DNA of 64,000 bases from Phytophthora colocasiae (lineage: Eukaryota > Oomycota > Peronosporomycetes > Peronosporales > Peronosporaceae), in assembly GCA_018806915.1 (NCBI GenBank), contig JAGKQI010000052.1:1302001-1366000 (forward strand), read 5' to 3'. The notes under the pieces are model-generated. The model saw only the letters and a program-made list of their open reading frames with translations. It had not been told where the DNA came from and searched no databases. Shown piece by piece: positions 12,305 to 20,969 of the stretch. How positions within the stretch are numbered: position 1 is the stretch's first letter; the number at the start of each line of letters is the position of its first letter. The translations under genes were made by a program, and so were the position numbers.

Positions 12305-12652
12305 GGGCCGCACGTCCACGCGGCGGATGTCACCCGGATGGACGGGGCAAACCAATGTTAATGCTGTTGTTGTAGGCGCCAGTGACGCTCCTGCGGGAAA
12401 ACTACCTTGAAAGACAACGCTTTTAATGAAAAACCGATGCTAATGTAAGATAAGCCGGTGGAATCCACGCTCACAATTAGCTCGGAGTGCCGTTGCAGCC
12501 CTTCCAGAGGTACATGTAACGGTTGTACATGACGCTATTCGTATTGATTGGTTGAAAATAAGATCGTCTTCGTTTCATTATGGGCCAAGTTGAAGTTAGA
12601 TGTAGCCATCTCATTTAAACCTCATAAATGGTCATTGCTACATTTGCAAGGT

Positions 12653-13291
12653 ATGGGTATTACGATCTCACAGCCTGTGGACGGCAAATGCAATGATAGT
12701 CCATTGGCAGTCGCTGCTGTAGCAGAGATAACGCAGTGTGAGTGTGAAGGGATTAGTACTGTTGTGTGTGTTTTAACGTCGTTTGCAGTCACATTGGTGC
12801 AACTTCAGGCTTTACAAGCTATTTGGTACTCGGAGTCAAGTGGCGACGGCGAATTAGCGACGCGCGAGGCAGATTTAAGCTGTGAAGACTTCGAAGAAGC
12901 GATTAACAGCGTCAAATTTGCAGCTTCCGACCGTGCGATATTCGATCGACTGTTTACACTGCTAGATCGTACTGGAGACGAACGGATTTTCACCACTGAG
13001 TTTCTAATTGGAGTTTCTGTACTGCTACGTGGATCTCTCGAAGTTAAACTTCAAGCTGCTCTTCAATTCGCAAGTGATGCAGTTAATTCGTCTGAAATGG
13101 ACGGAGGTTTATCCTCCGAAACACTTCACTTCGTCTTGACAACGTTAACTTCAATCGCGAGATTCTTCGGAGATCCACCAGTGCCAGTTGAAGACGTCAA
13201 TCGTGTGGTAGAAGACGTTTGTGGCTCAGAAGAACTGGTGAAGATGATCGCGGAGCACTCGCTAGTACAGAAGTATGCGTATTCCAATTAA
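12653..13291 (+). CDS. EF-hand protein, calaxin/calcineurin-B-like
   Basis: Two exons are predicted, 12653-12737 and 12789-13291, around a 51-nt intron (GTGAGT donor, TTTGCAG acceptor), giving 195 aa. Because the intron length is a multiple of three and contains no stop, reading through is also open, but splicing yields the typical EITQFTLVQLQAL helix instead of a Cys-rich insertion. One good EF-hand loop is visible (DRTGDERIFTTE: Asp, Thr, Asp and final Glu in ligand positions). It is followed by EFLIGVSVLLRGSLEVKLQ, which resembles calaxin (EFCAB1) and neuronal calcium sensor-type proteins. A second loop near SSEMDGG is degenerate. The start MGITIS carries a Gly2 that could be myristoylated. 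Oomycete zoospores are flagellated, so a ciliary role is conceivable, but that is inference. The gene is tail-to-tail with the next one, 11 bp apart. Confidence 0.75.
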   Translation: MGITISQPVDGKCNDSPLAVAAVAEITQCECEGISTVVCVLTSFAVTLVQLQALQAIWYSESSGDGELATREADLSCEDFEEAINSVKFAASDRAIFDRLFTLLDRTGDERIFTTEFLIGVSVLLRGSLEVKLQAALQFASDAVNSSEMDGGLSSETLHFVLTTLTSIARFFGDPPVPVEDVNRVVEDVCGSEELVKMIAEHSLVQKYAYSN

Positions 13292-13302
13292 ATCAACAGG
13301 GT

Positions 13303-16300
13303 TTAGTTGAGATGTTTGGCGAAGGTGTACTGGCAACGACGTCTCATCATCTCTGACCTCGTAGCTTGTTGCTTGTACTTCGCTCTCTTAGCTGCTAGTT
13401 GATCCATTGTCCCAGGACGTAGTATGAGGCCTCGTGTAGCATTCACAATGACTGTCACGTCTTCCTCTACTGGAACTTCCTCTTGCCAATTGTTACCATG
13501 ACAACGACAATGTTCACTCTGAGAAATGTAGCCATCTTCATGACAAGAACATCGCGATCTGGATCGGTCAGGACGGAAAATCGGAGGTGCCGTAGCGGAT
13601 CGATCGCCTAAATGCTCTACACACTGAGCACATAGACCTAAATCTTCTTCTTCATGGTCATGACGAGGTCGTTTAGAAGCCAACGGAGTGAGAACGGATC
13701 GTGGTGAGCCTGCGACCGTTCTACCTTTCACCCCATTCTCCAATAGATACACAGTAGATTGTGACGTTCCCTGTAGTATCCATTGTTGTTCCCTCAACGT
13801 CATTTGGACTGGATTAACTGGTTGAATCTGTGTAGAAGTCGATGGGAGTGCAGCAGGTGCAGTCTCCGTTCGAGTGAGACTACTGTAGCTGAAAGCTGAA
13901 CCTCCCAGAACTAATTCATGATACTCATGGGGTAACGTCGTTAGTTCAGATACACAGGAAGGAGGTTCAGGGGGGACCATCGATGAGGACACACTAAGTG
14001 TCGGAGGTTCTAGAGCTGACAATTCCGGGCTACGGTCCTTCGAACCGACCGAGGATAAAATCTCCGTTGGAATATCCAAGTTTTTTTCTCCGGGAGAGAT
14101 CCGATGAGGAACAACTCTAGCAAGATCCTCATCCGCATCAAATTCAGTATCCCATGGTGATACGGTGCCTTCCAAACCCTCATCTACCGAATTATGTCGA
14201 GATTGAAATCTTGAATCTTTTCCAGGTAAAGATAACCACAAAGGTGTAGCTCCCTGCAATTCTCGTAGCCCGGATTTTCTCGAATTCGATCGATTTCGGG
14301 ATAAAATCTCAGCTTGCAGACTTCCTGTCAAATACCCCGTGGTTTTATAGCTGTCAGTGAAATCTAGTCCCTGGTTTACACGGTTATCAGCACTGCGTTG
14401 TTGTCCGACTTTACTATTGCCGCTATACGCTCCACTCCGTCCTCGATTTCCGGAATCATCTTGTACAGGTGGTAACAATCTCTTTGCAGGTGAAGCAGTC
14501 TCATCGAATGTGTAGAATGGCGACGTCGAGTTTACTGGTAGAATATCCGCTTTCTTTTGGATACTTGACGATAAAGTATCCATATTTGCAGCTCCAGGGT
14601 TTTCAAAACCCATACCGGAAATGTATTCCCGAGGGACTTGAGAACTGGATTGGTTATTGTTTAAGTTCCGCAGTTGTAGGCCAGTTTCGTCATTTTCCTC
14701 TATCCAAAATCCGTTTTTCCCTCTTGTACGATGAGTATCCGAGATGTTTCTCGAATTACTAGTAGATGAAGCCACTTCAAGAGCTGCAAGACGTGTGTTG
14801 GCTTGGGGAATATCATCAAAAAGAATTCCACCAGGTTTTTTGTCACCTTTTGGTTTCGATTTGGATGATAAAACCGCTTTTCGAGCTCCAGCAGTACCAG
14901 CTCTTGCAGTCTCAATGTCTCCAAATGTACCAATTCCACCTGTGTTCAGCCCTGCCGTCTTCAATTGAGAAGTTGAGCTTGTCATTGCATTGTGTAGACC
15001 ACCTGAGGCTGGAATTCCGTCCATACTGACACTACCAACGCCAAGTCCCGCTTTGGATCCAGTCAATTTACTGGGTTTCTGTTGTCTTGGAGGCGAATTA
15101 ACCATGGGGATGCCGACATTTAAAGATACTTTGGCATTCGAGATACTGTTAATTCCAGTATCTTCAACTACCCGAGGTTGAGCAGATTGTGAGCGGTGCA
15201 TGGCTACCAACGCATTCACCCCTTCGTCTTCATTAACCACGATAATATTCTCCCGTACAGTGGTTAAAGGTGTTTTGGACTTGGCTGATGCAACTCGAGA
15301 TTTCGCACTGGATGCACGTATTCCATTCGTAGTCTTCGGTTCCTCTGTATCAGTATTAGGAAACCCATTAAAACCTCCCAACCCCCCTAATCCAAAATCT
15401 CCCAGCGTAATAATACTTGCACGTCGTTCTCGTAAACGTTCAGCACCAGGAAGTGGCGAATTCTCAACTTCTGGAACAATCTGAGCACTACTTGGTGGGG
15501 TTTTACGTGCACTTTGCAAAAGTTTCGAAGATATAAACCCTATCGAGTTAGTACGAGCTACTGGTGGAGGTAATAGAATGGGTCCATTCTCTTCATCATC
15601 ATCATCATCAGAGCCTTCACTAGACAGTTCTTCATCATCAATTTCAACTGGAGAGTCATCAGATTCTGACTCGGATTCTTCTTCATCATCAATAGCTCGA
15701 ATCTGCTTGAGATTCCGTAGCATTCTCCTTCCTTCGTCGTTAAAATCTCGTTTATTACGTCGTAAAGCACTCACTCTTTGTACCAGTCGTCTTAGGAAGT
15801 CAGTGTATTCTTTCACATCAATTGTTTCACACCAGAGATCTGCTAATTCAAAGACACTATCAAAGAAGTTGGCAAAACCCATAGTGTCTTCACCTCTGCT
15901 GTCCCTCAGCCAATCTTCTTTGATCGTTTTCTCCATACGACGAAGACGACGCTTAGTAGCGTCCGGCTCAAGACTGCGGCCAATACGTCGGAACAATGAC
16001 GCGTACCCTTTTTGGTCGATACATCCCATCTCGTCCCGAGGAAGTTCCACCGACCAGAGCTGTTTCACTGCGGCTATCACATCTGGATGATTTCGAAGAC
16101 TGAAGCGAAGTGCAAGAGCTTCTGGTGTGTAGTTTAATATCTCTTGAGCGTCATGTTCACTTCGTGCTCCACTGTACAAGTCTTCAGTAAGCACAACTGG
16201 CCCATCTTCCCAGTTTTTAAGTAAACCTTTAGCCTTAAGTAGTGCTTCCTCTTGCAGATGTTGGTATTTTTGACGCTTGAGAGTCTGTAAACGAGCAGTC

Positions 16301-16443
16301 TTAATGGTGAAATTGAGTTTAAGCCATAGAACACTGGAAGATCTGTGCTTCCAACTTCCTTCACGTCGAAATGTTGGTTCAGTAGCTTCAATTGCAGCGT
16401 TCCCTCGACGTCCAGCTGAATGTCTTGATCGCTTTCTATCCAT
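13303..16443 (-). CDS. Large hypothetical protein, N-terminal helical domain and disordered remainder
   Basis: A single uninterrupted 1046-aa frame runs from an ATG at 16443. Residues 1-260 are basic and helical. They contain a segment around DEMGCIDQKGYASLFRRIGR and a following FANFFDSVFELADLWCETID that resemble degenerate EF-hand pairs seen in oomycete and ciliate cytoskeletal proteins. Acidic runs follow (EEESESESDD, SSEGSDDDDDEEN). The region from about 290 to 900 is Ser/Pro/Gly/Asn-rich and low complexity. Near the C-terminus a Cys/His-rich stretch (LCAQCVEHL, CSCHEDGYISQSEHCRCHGN) could bind zinc. I do not recognise a named family, and the weak EF-hand resemblance is all that hints at function. 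The gene converges on the EF-hand gene, and its promoter lies beside a hAT insertion. Confidence 0.82.
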   Translation of the reverse strand: MDRKRSRHSAGRRGNAAIEATEPTFRREGSWKHRSSSVLWLKLNFTIKTARLQTLKRQKYQHLQEEALLKAKGLLKNWEDGPVVLTEDLYSGARSEHDAQEILNYTPEALALRFSLRNHPDVIAAVKQLWSVELPRDEMGCIDQKGYASLFRRIGRSLEPDATKRRLRRMEKTIKEDWLRDSRGEDTMGFANFFDSVFELADLWCETIDVKEYTDFLRRLVQRVSALRRNKRDFNDEGRRMLRNLKQIRAIDDEEESESESDDSPVEIDDEELSSEGSDDDDDEENGPILLPPPVARTNSIGFISSKLLQSARKTPPSSAQIVPEVENSPLPGAERLRERRASIITLGDFGLGGLGGFNGFPNTDTEEPKTTNGIRASSAKSRVASAKSKTPLTTVRENIIVVNEDEGVNALVAMHRSQSAQPRVVEDTGINSISNAKVSLNVGIPMVNSPPRQQKPSKLTGSKAGLGVGSVSMDGIPASGGLHNAMTSSTSQLKTAGLNTGGIGTFGDIETARAGTAGARKAVLSSKSKPKGDKKPGGILFDDIPQANTRLAALEVASSTSNSRNISDTHRTRGKNGFWIEENDETGLQLRNLNNNQSSSQVPREYISGMGFENPGAANMDTLSSSIQKKADILPVNSTSPFYTFDETASPAKRLLPPVQDDSGNRGRSGAYSGNSKVGQQRSADNRVNQGLDFTDSYKTTGYLTGSLQAEILSRNRSNSRKSGLRELQGATPLWLSLPGKDSRFQSRHNSVDEGLEGTVSPWDTEFDADEDLARVVPHRISPGEKNLDIPTEILSSVGSKDRSPELSALEPPTLSVSSSMVPPEPPSCVSELTTLPHEYHELVLGGSAFSYSSLTRTETAPAALPSTSTQIQPVNPVQMTLREQQWILQGTSQSTVYLLENGVKGRTVAGSPRSVLTPLASKRPRHDHEEEDLGLCAQCVEHLGDRSATAPPIFRPDRSRSRCSCHEDGYISQSEHCRCHGNNWQEEVPVEEDVTVIVNATRGLILRPGTMDQLAAKRAKYKQQATRSEMMRRRCQYTFAKHLN

Positions 16444-16685
16444 CTTGTGAGCGAACTAAAAATATTTAATCCTGTAGTATTTTGAAGAATTTCGTTTCTA
16501 GGATAGCGATCCGTGAAGTTCTTCATCAAAGCCATCAAACTTCGGTAGTAGAGCTGCGAAAACGAGTCGGTAGATATGATAAAGTGGCTACATGACAACC
16601 GAAGAATACACGGTGGTCGCAATGGAAAAAGCGTGTTATCAAGTGGTTAATGGTCTCAACACTATTGAGTCAATAGCCAACAGAC

Positions 16686-17657
16686 CAGGGCTCTCCAAAT
16701 AAGTAGGGATTAGGGATTGACGGGGCTGGAGGCGTCTCAATCCCTTATTGATGAACGTACCCTTAATTGACAATATTATTGTCAACTTCAACTTATAAGA
16801 TACTATAAAGATCCGGTAAGAGTCGAGGAGTAAAGCAGTCCTCGAAACCTCTCCCGGTGGGCGTTATACCGTGCCGGGGACCACAGCCACTCTCATGCTG
16901 GCATTTCCGATTTTGCGAACCAAGTCCAACACTCTTCTACTCAACTTGTTCACCCTCGTCATCCATGGCTACCTTAGACCCTGGTCTCTCGAACAAGGAG
17001 ATCTGTTCGTTGATGTATCGAGACCAAACAAGCGGAGGAAGAACCTGCAACGGATGCAACACCTTCATCTTTCAGGACCGAAGTCGCGGCTATCATAACC
17101 TCATCTCGCATCTGCGCCACCCAGACTATGAGCGAGTGCTGGAGCGTTGCGTTCGACAACGAATCCCCGTCACTATGGACATGTTTGTCGATAAGGACTC
17201 CCGTACTACGCATGGTTGGATGAAACTTGTGGTGATGGAGTCGATCAACATTCGAGCTGCAATGCGCGTAAAGGAGGCATCAATATACTCGAATCTCACG
17301 TGGCTGCCAGCCACTTCGGTACAAGTAGAGCGTCTTTTCTCCAAGATTAAGTGCATGCTGGGGTATCTTCGGAAAAGCATCAGTCATGAGACGCTCGAGA
17401 CCTTACTTTACCTGAAGATGAACTGGGACTTAGTGACGGACGAAGTGATTTCGAACGCCGTGAAACGCGCAGTTGAGGACGACAACGAAGAAGAAGCAGA
17501 TCTCTAAAACCGTAGTTCTTAATCTGGAAGAAGTAGATAGAGACCCCCTTTTCAATAATTGCGTAAGTGCCAAATATTGAGATGGCCGCTCCCTCCCTTA
17601 TTGTCCCCCTACAATAATACCCCTTTTTCAATAACAATACATTTTTGGAGACCCCTG
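16686..17657 (+). mobile_element. hAT transposon internal-deletion derivative, 972 bp, with flanking target duplication
   Basis: The left end CAGGGCTCTCCAAA and the right end, read on the minus strand as CAGGGGTCTCCAAA, form imperfect terminal inverted repeats. Both ends are flanked by CCAACAGAC (16677-16685 and 17658-17666), so the insertion is still recognisable as one event. hAT elements normally give 8 bp; here 9 bp match. The interior carries a short gene that fuses the two ends of a hAT transposase. The element sits about 240 bp upstream of the 13303-16443 gene and about 60 bp from the RxLR effector stop. Confidence 0.8.
16965..17507 (+). CDS. Truncated hAT transposase: BED-type zinc finger fused to the C-terminal dimerisation region
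   Basis: The 180-aa frame starts at an ATG at 16965. The N-terminal part has a zinc-finger pattern CNGCNTF...HNLISHLRH typical of BED fingers. The C-terminal part has the hAT signature SVQVERLFSKIKCMLGYLRK followed by LETLLYLKMNW, including the conserved Glu of the catalytic triad. The RNase-H-like core carrying the other two Asp residues is missing, so it cannot catalyse transposition. The junction keeps the frame open, with an acidic C-terminus (DDNEEEADL). It may be a chance remnant or could act as a DNA-binding competitor of full-length transposase; the latter is inference. Confidence 0.7.
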   Translation: MATLDPGLSNKEICSLMYRDQTSGGRTCNGCNTFIFQDRSRGYHNLISHLRHPDYERVLERCVRQRIPVTMDMFVDKDSRTTHGWMKLVVMESINIRAAMRVKEASIYSNLTWLPATSVQVERLFSKIKCMLGYLRKSISHETLETLLYLKMNWDLVTDEVISNAVKRAVEDDNEEEADL

Positions 17658-17727
17658 CCAACAGACAACATATATGCCTGTTTTGTGTTGAAAAACCGTG
17701 GTGATGTATCATCAGCATTGCAAACTA

Positions 17728-18312
17728 CTACTGTGTAGTATGGAGTGTTTTTCGTTGTCTCAGAATGCCGCTTGGGTACTGATAATTTGATTTACTCGCC
17801 CAGGTAGGATATTTTGTCATCCAGTAGGTCGTGTAATGGTTCAGGAGAGTGCTGTACTGGTGGCTGATAATGTCGCCATCCAGTTGCTTCATCTTCGTTA
17901 ACATTTGGTCGGGGTTAAACCCCATGTTCTCAATGCGCTGGAACAAGGCTTCGTTTTTCTTAACAAGAATCTTTTCATTTCCAACGAGAGCCTTGACGTA
18001 ATAGGCCTCGTCCAGCTTGGAAAGCTCATTGAACGACTTGCTCTTCTTCAGTCCCCCTGCAACTTTCTTGGCAGCTTTGGTGAGGAACTTCTCCGAGAGC
18101 GACTTGGTGAGTTGTGGCGCTCTCTCCTCATTTTCTTCTTCCATATCGGCAACTTCTTGGTGGACTCTCAGGAACCGGTTGTTGTTGATGTTTTCGGTCT
18201 GCACGTGGCCCTGGGGCATTGTAAGACGCTTGGAATCGCTCATGGCGTGGGATCCGTCACAGCACGCCAAGATGACGGCAATAGCCACGAGCACGGCGTA
18301 AGTCAGACGCAT
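17728..18312 (-). CDS. Secreted RxLR-EER effector candidate
   Basis: The 194-aa protein starts at an ATG at 18312. Residues 1-23 form a signal peptide with a hydrophobic core and small residues before the likely cleavage after SHA. RFLR at residues 46-49 and a downstream acidic stretch ending in EER at 62-64 match the RxLR-dEER pattern of oomycete effectors delivered into plant cells. The C-terminal domain is Lys-rich and helical, with repeated hydrophobic/aromatic positions (LDEAYYVKAL, FQRIENMGFNPDQM, HYTTYWMTKY), as in WY-type folds. Its host target is unknown. The gene is single-exon, as usual for the class, and sits between a hAT derivative and an 815-bp repeat, in a gene-sparse setting. 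Confidence 0.92.
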   Translation of the reverse strand: MRLTYAVLVAIAVILACCDGSHAMSDSKRLTMPQGHVQTENINNNRFLRVHQEVADMEEENEERAPQLTKSLSEKFLTKAAKKVAGGLKKSKSFNELSKLDEAYYVKALVGNEKILVKKNEALFQRIENMGFNPDQMLTKMKQLDGDIISHQYSTLLNHYTTYWMTKYPTWASKSNYQYPSGILRQRKTLHTTQ

Positions 18313-18556
18313 TGGTATCTTCTAAAAAATGTGACGGCGAGCGCTTGGACCCTGATCGGTAAATTGCGAAGTGAGCTTCCAAACAGCAAAAGAAAGCTGA
18401 AGTCAAATGTGCCACACCATTCGAGTCTCCGGATGTATAAAGTTACTTTGCACAAAGCCAAACCATGACGTTAAAATAATACTTAGTTTACATGGAACGT
18501 CAAATACTGTAACATATTGAATAGAGGAAACTACATCAAAAATAATAGTCACATTA

Positions 18557-19371
18557 ATAATTTTTATCGACGGTTATTAGTTGTTCCGTCTCTCTTCTCA
18601 GGCAGAATGCTCAAGTGTCATCATATCATCAATGATGACATCAACGATCAACCTGATGCCATCAGTGATGGCAGTATGACATTTAATCTCGAGATTTGCC
18701 TCGGTTGCGCTCGCCGAGTCGGCAGCAGTGCTGGGCCAGCTGTAGTACTGTAGTTGTGTGGAAATATAAAGCCTTTTCCTCGAGGACCGATGTAATCTCT
18801 GATTTCATAGCTTAGAGAGAGCATTTGCTAGAAATGGACAGCCCTCACGGTACTGCGTGAGTGTAACTTCGAACAACATCGATCTTGACAGCTTTGGTTT
18901 TCGATAACATACATCAGACGACTCGTACATGGAGCGCAGCGGCACACATGGAGCAAAGGGGTGAAAAACTGCCAAGACATGACGCTAACGACGAACAATT
19001 CCGGTTTTGAAGGAGTCTCTATTTATGTTAGTTTAAGCTCACTTTGCAAATTAGATATGGATGTATCTAAACAGAAATGAAACAAGCTACGCTTGAGCCT
19101 CCCTCTAGTCAATCCAATGACATCGTCCTAGTCTAGAAGACCCGCGTTTCCCCCAGTGCCCCAGCTTCGGGCGACTTCGTCGAAGCGTGTCGACCTCGAT
19201 AGGAAGGGGGGAAGAAGACTTCAAAGTTCACCAAGGAGCAAGCACTCTGTTCAACATTGCGACCCAGGTCTGGTGAGCCTGGATATGTCACGTTAGCACC
19301 AAGCACAGAGGATTTGGCGGCCCTCATGTGTCCAGTTTCGCCATGTTCAGCTTCTGGGCTCCGTAGCCCTC
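18557..19371 (+). repeat. 815-bp direct repeat, copy 1
   Basis: It reads as identical, base for base where compared, to 28674-29488 about 10.1 kb away in the same orientation. No long coding frame or LTR-like TG...CA ends are seen, and no target duplication flanks it. It begins 244 bp upstream of the RxLR effector start. Confidence 0.88.
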
Positions 19372-19373
19372 AC

Positions 19374-19404
19374 CCCCCTCATTCTTCGGGTATTCCCAGT
19401 ATAA
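19374..19404 (+). repeat. 31-bp motif just after repeat copy 1
   Basis: The same 31 bases (starting CCCCCTCATTCTTCGGG) occur at 28647-28677, but there they sit on the other side, directly before repeat copy 2 and overlapping it by 4 bp. The two copies of the larger repeat therefore carry this block on opposite flanks. Confidence 0.85.
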
Positions 19405-19847
19405 CAGCAAGTTTGTTGGTATACTTTGAAATCTCAAAGTGATTTCGAATTCTACAACGACTTTGGCTCGGAGCATACTCAGGTACTGTAGTGTCAACAA
19501 ACAGATCTAAGACCAGAGTGAACACGTGAAAGCATTACAGAAAACAAGTACTGCATCCTTCGTTTTTTTTTTATCTTTCTTGTAACATTTGCCATCAACA
19601 TTTTCAACACATACTCAGCTCTGCATTCACGCACTCGAACCAATCGATACAGCCAACAGATCCACCAAAACCACCCATGCAGGGTTGTGAAAAAAACAAT
19701 TTGACTTTCAAATAATTCAATTAAAACACACTAAATTATTGATTGAGCAATACTATATATTACACTGAAATACTACTATGTACGCTACGGTGGGTGCAAG
19801 TCAGAAGAAGTAGGGTGAGAGCAATCAGTCTAAGATTTGTCGAGTAG
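19405..19847. other. AT-rich stretch without recognised gene
   Basis: I see no coding frame with recognisable features; the stretch includes a T-rich run near 19565 and AT-rich sequence near 19700-19760. Confidence 0.6.
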
Positions 19848-20612
19848 CTAGCAGAGATATCGGTCGAGCCGTGCTAAGTGCCGGTATTGGTACTGGGCTG
19901 CGAATAAACTGAGTGAGAAGGCGGATTGGTGGTGGTTTAGTGTCGTAGCTGCGGCAGTGTCGGACACAGTAAACTGCGTCATCTCATCGATATTGACGTC
20001 GTATAAGTTGCGAACACGCGAGCAGATGAGATTCTTCACGCGGATAGATGTGTGTGAGTCATTGCATACGGTGATAACAAGTGCGATCGTTCGGAAGCGC
20101 CACCCTTCGTATATGAAGCGAACAGAGGACCGAATCAAACCTGTCTTGTTGCTTGCCGTCGTCCAGCAGTCATGATGATGGAGATTCAGGAACAATGAGC
20201 CGTTAGAAGCTGCATACTCTTCCAGCAAAAGCTTCTTCACTCCGTTTTGAAAGTCAGGGAAGGCATCGTCCAAGTGACCACGGTACGTTCTAACAGCAAG
20301 AACGTATGATTTTAGTGACTTTCTGAAGCATCAACTTGAACCCAGGAGTGACAACTGGGTTAAAAGGTAGACATATTAAGCATTCAATTAGTCTCTAAAC
20401 CAGTAGCAGTAGAAGTACTCAAGCTTACCGTCATAAATGAGCCACTGTACGACGAATACATTCAGTTGCTGCTGGGTCAGTCCCCAGGTTCTTGGTAGTA
20501 CACCATGTTGTTTTAAATATGACCCCACGCCAACTAGCGTCAACTTGACTCTTTGTTCGCTAAGCTTTCTGGTTATATTGTAGATATTTGTTAGTACTAA
20601 TGAATGATACAA
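19848..20612 (-). pseudogene. hAT transposase remnant
   Basis: Two minus-strand pieces, 20612-20388 and 20273-19848, show hAT-like text. The first has LTQQQLNVFVVQWLIYDG, the second CWTTASNKTGLI, YEGWRFRTIALV and a degenerate VSDTAAA. This resembles the region that spans the first two catalytic positions of hAT transposases. A possible GTAAGC donor follows the first piece, so an intron may separate them, but the N-terminal finger and C-terminal dimerisation region are absent and no terminal repeats were found. It looks like a fragment. Confidence 0.55.
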
Positions 20613-20969
20613 AACATTTTATATGATCAACTCACCGAACTGAGATATTAAGTGGATCGCCGCCCTCATAGCGACACAGCTCATTAGAACACAGGTGCAG
20701 AAGAGCTTAAAAGAAGTAAAGAAGCTTCTTCTCTTTCTTTATCTTCGGGAAGTTGTTGTGACAGGTTAGGCGATAGGGGTGTCATTAGCTGGATAGTCAA
20801 GTGATACTAATATGCTCAGCGTTGTTCTCCTTTTGATTAATTTGTTTTTTATACTCACAGCTATAGCAGGTGTCATGCCGGGTTTTGAAAAACAATATAC
20901 AAGCATAAAAAGTGAAGCAACAATATCTTAAGCAGCAAAAGGAAAGGAAGGAAACTGCAGTTTAATAAC
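20613..20969. other. Gap between hAT remnant and Helitron, nothing recognised
   Basis: No supported gene. The Helitron 3' end (CTRR after a short hairpin) should lie in or near this stretch, but I could not fix it by eye. Confidence 0.5.

Noticed and set aside
16134..16622. 162-codon minus-strand frame
   Set aside because: It overlaps the start of the large hypothetical gene in another phase and lacks features.
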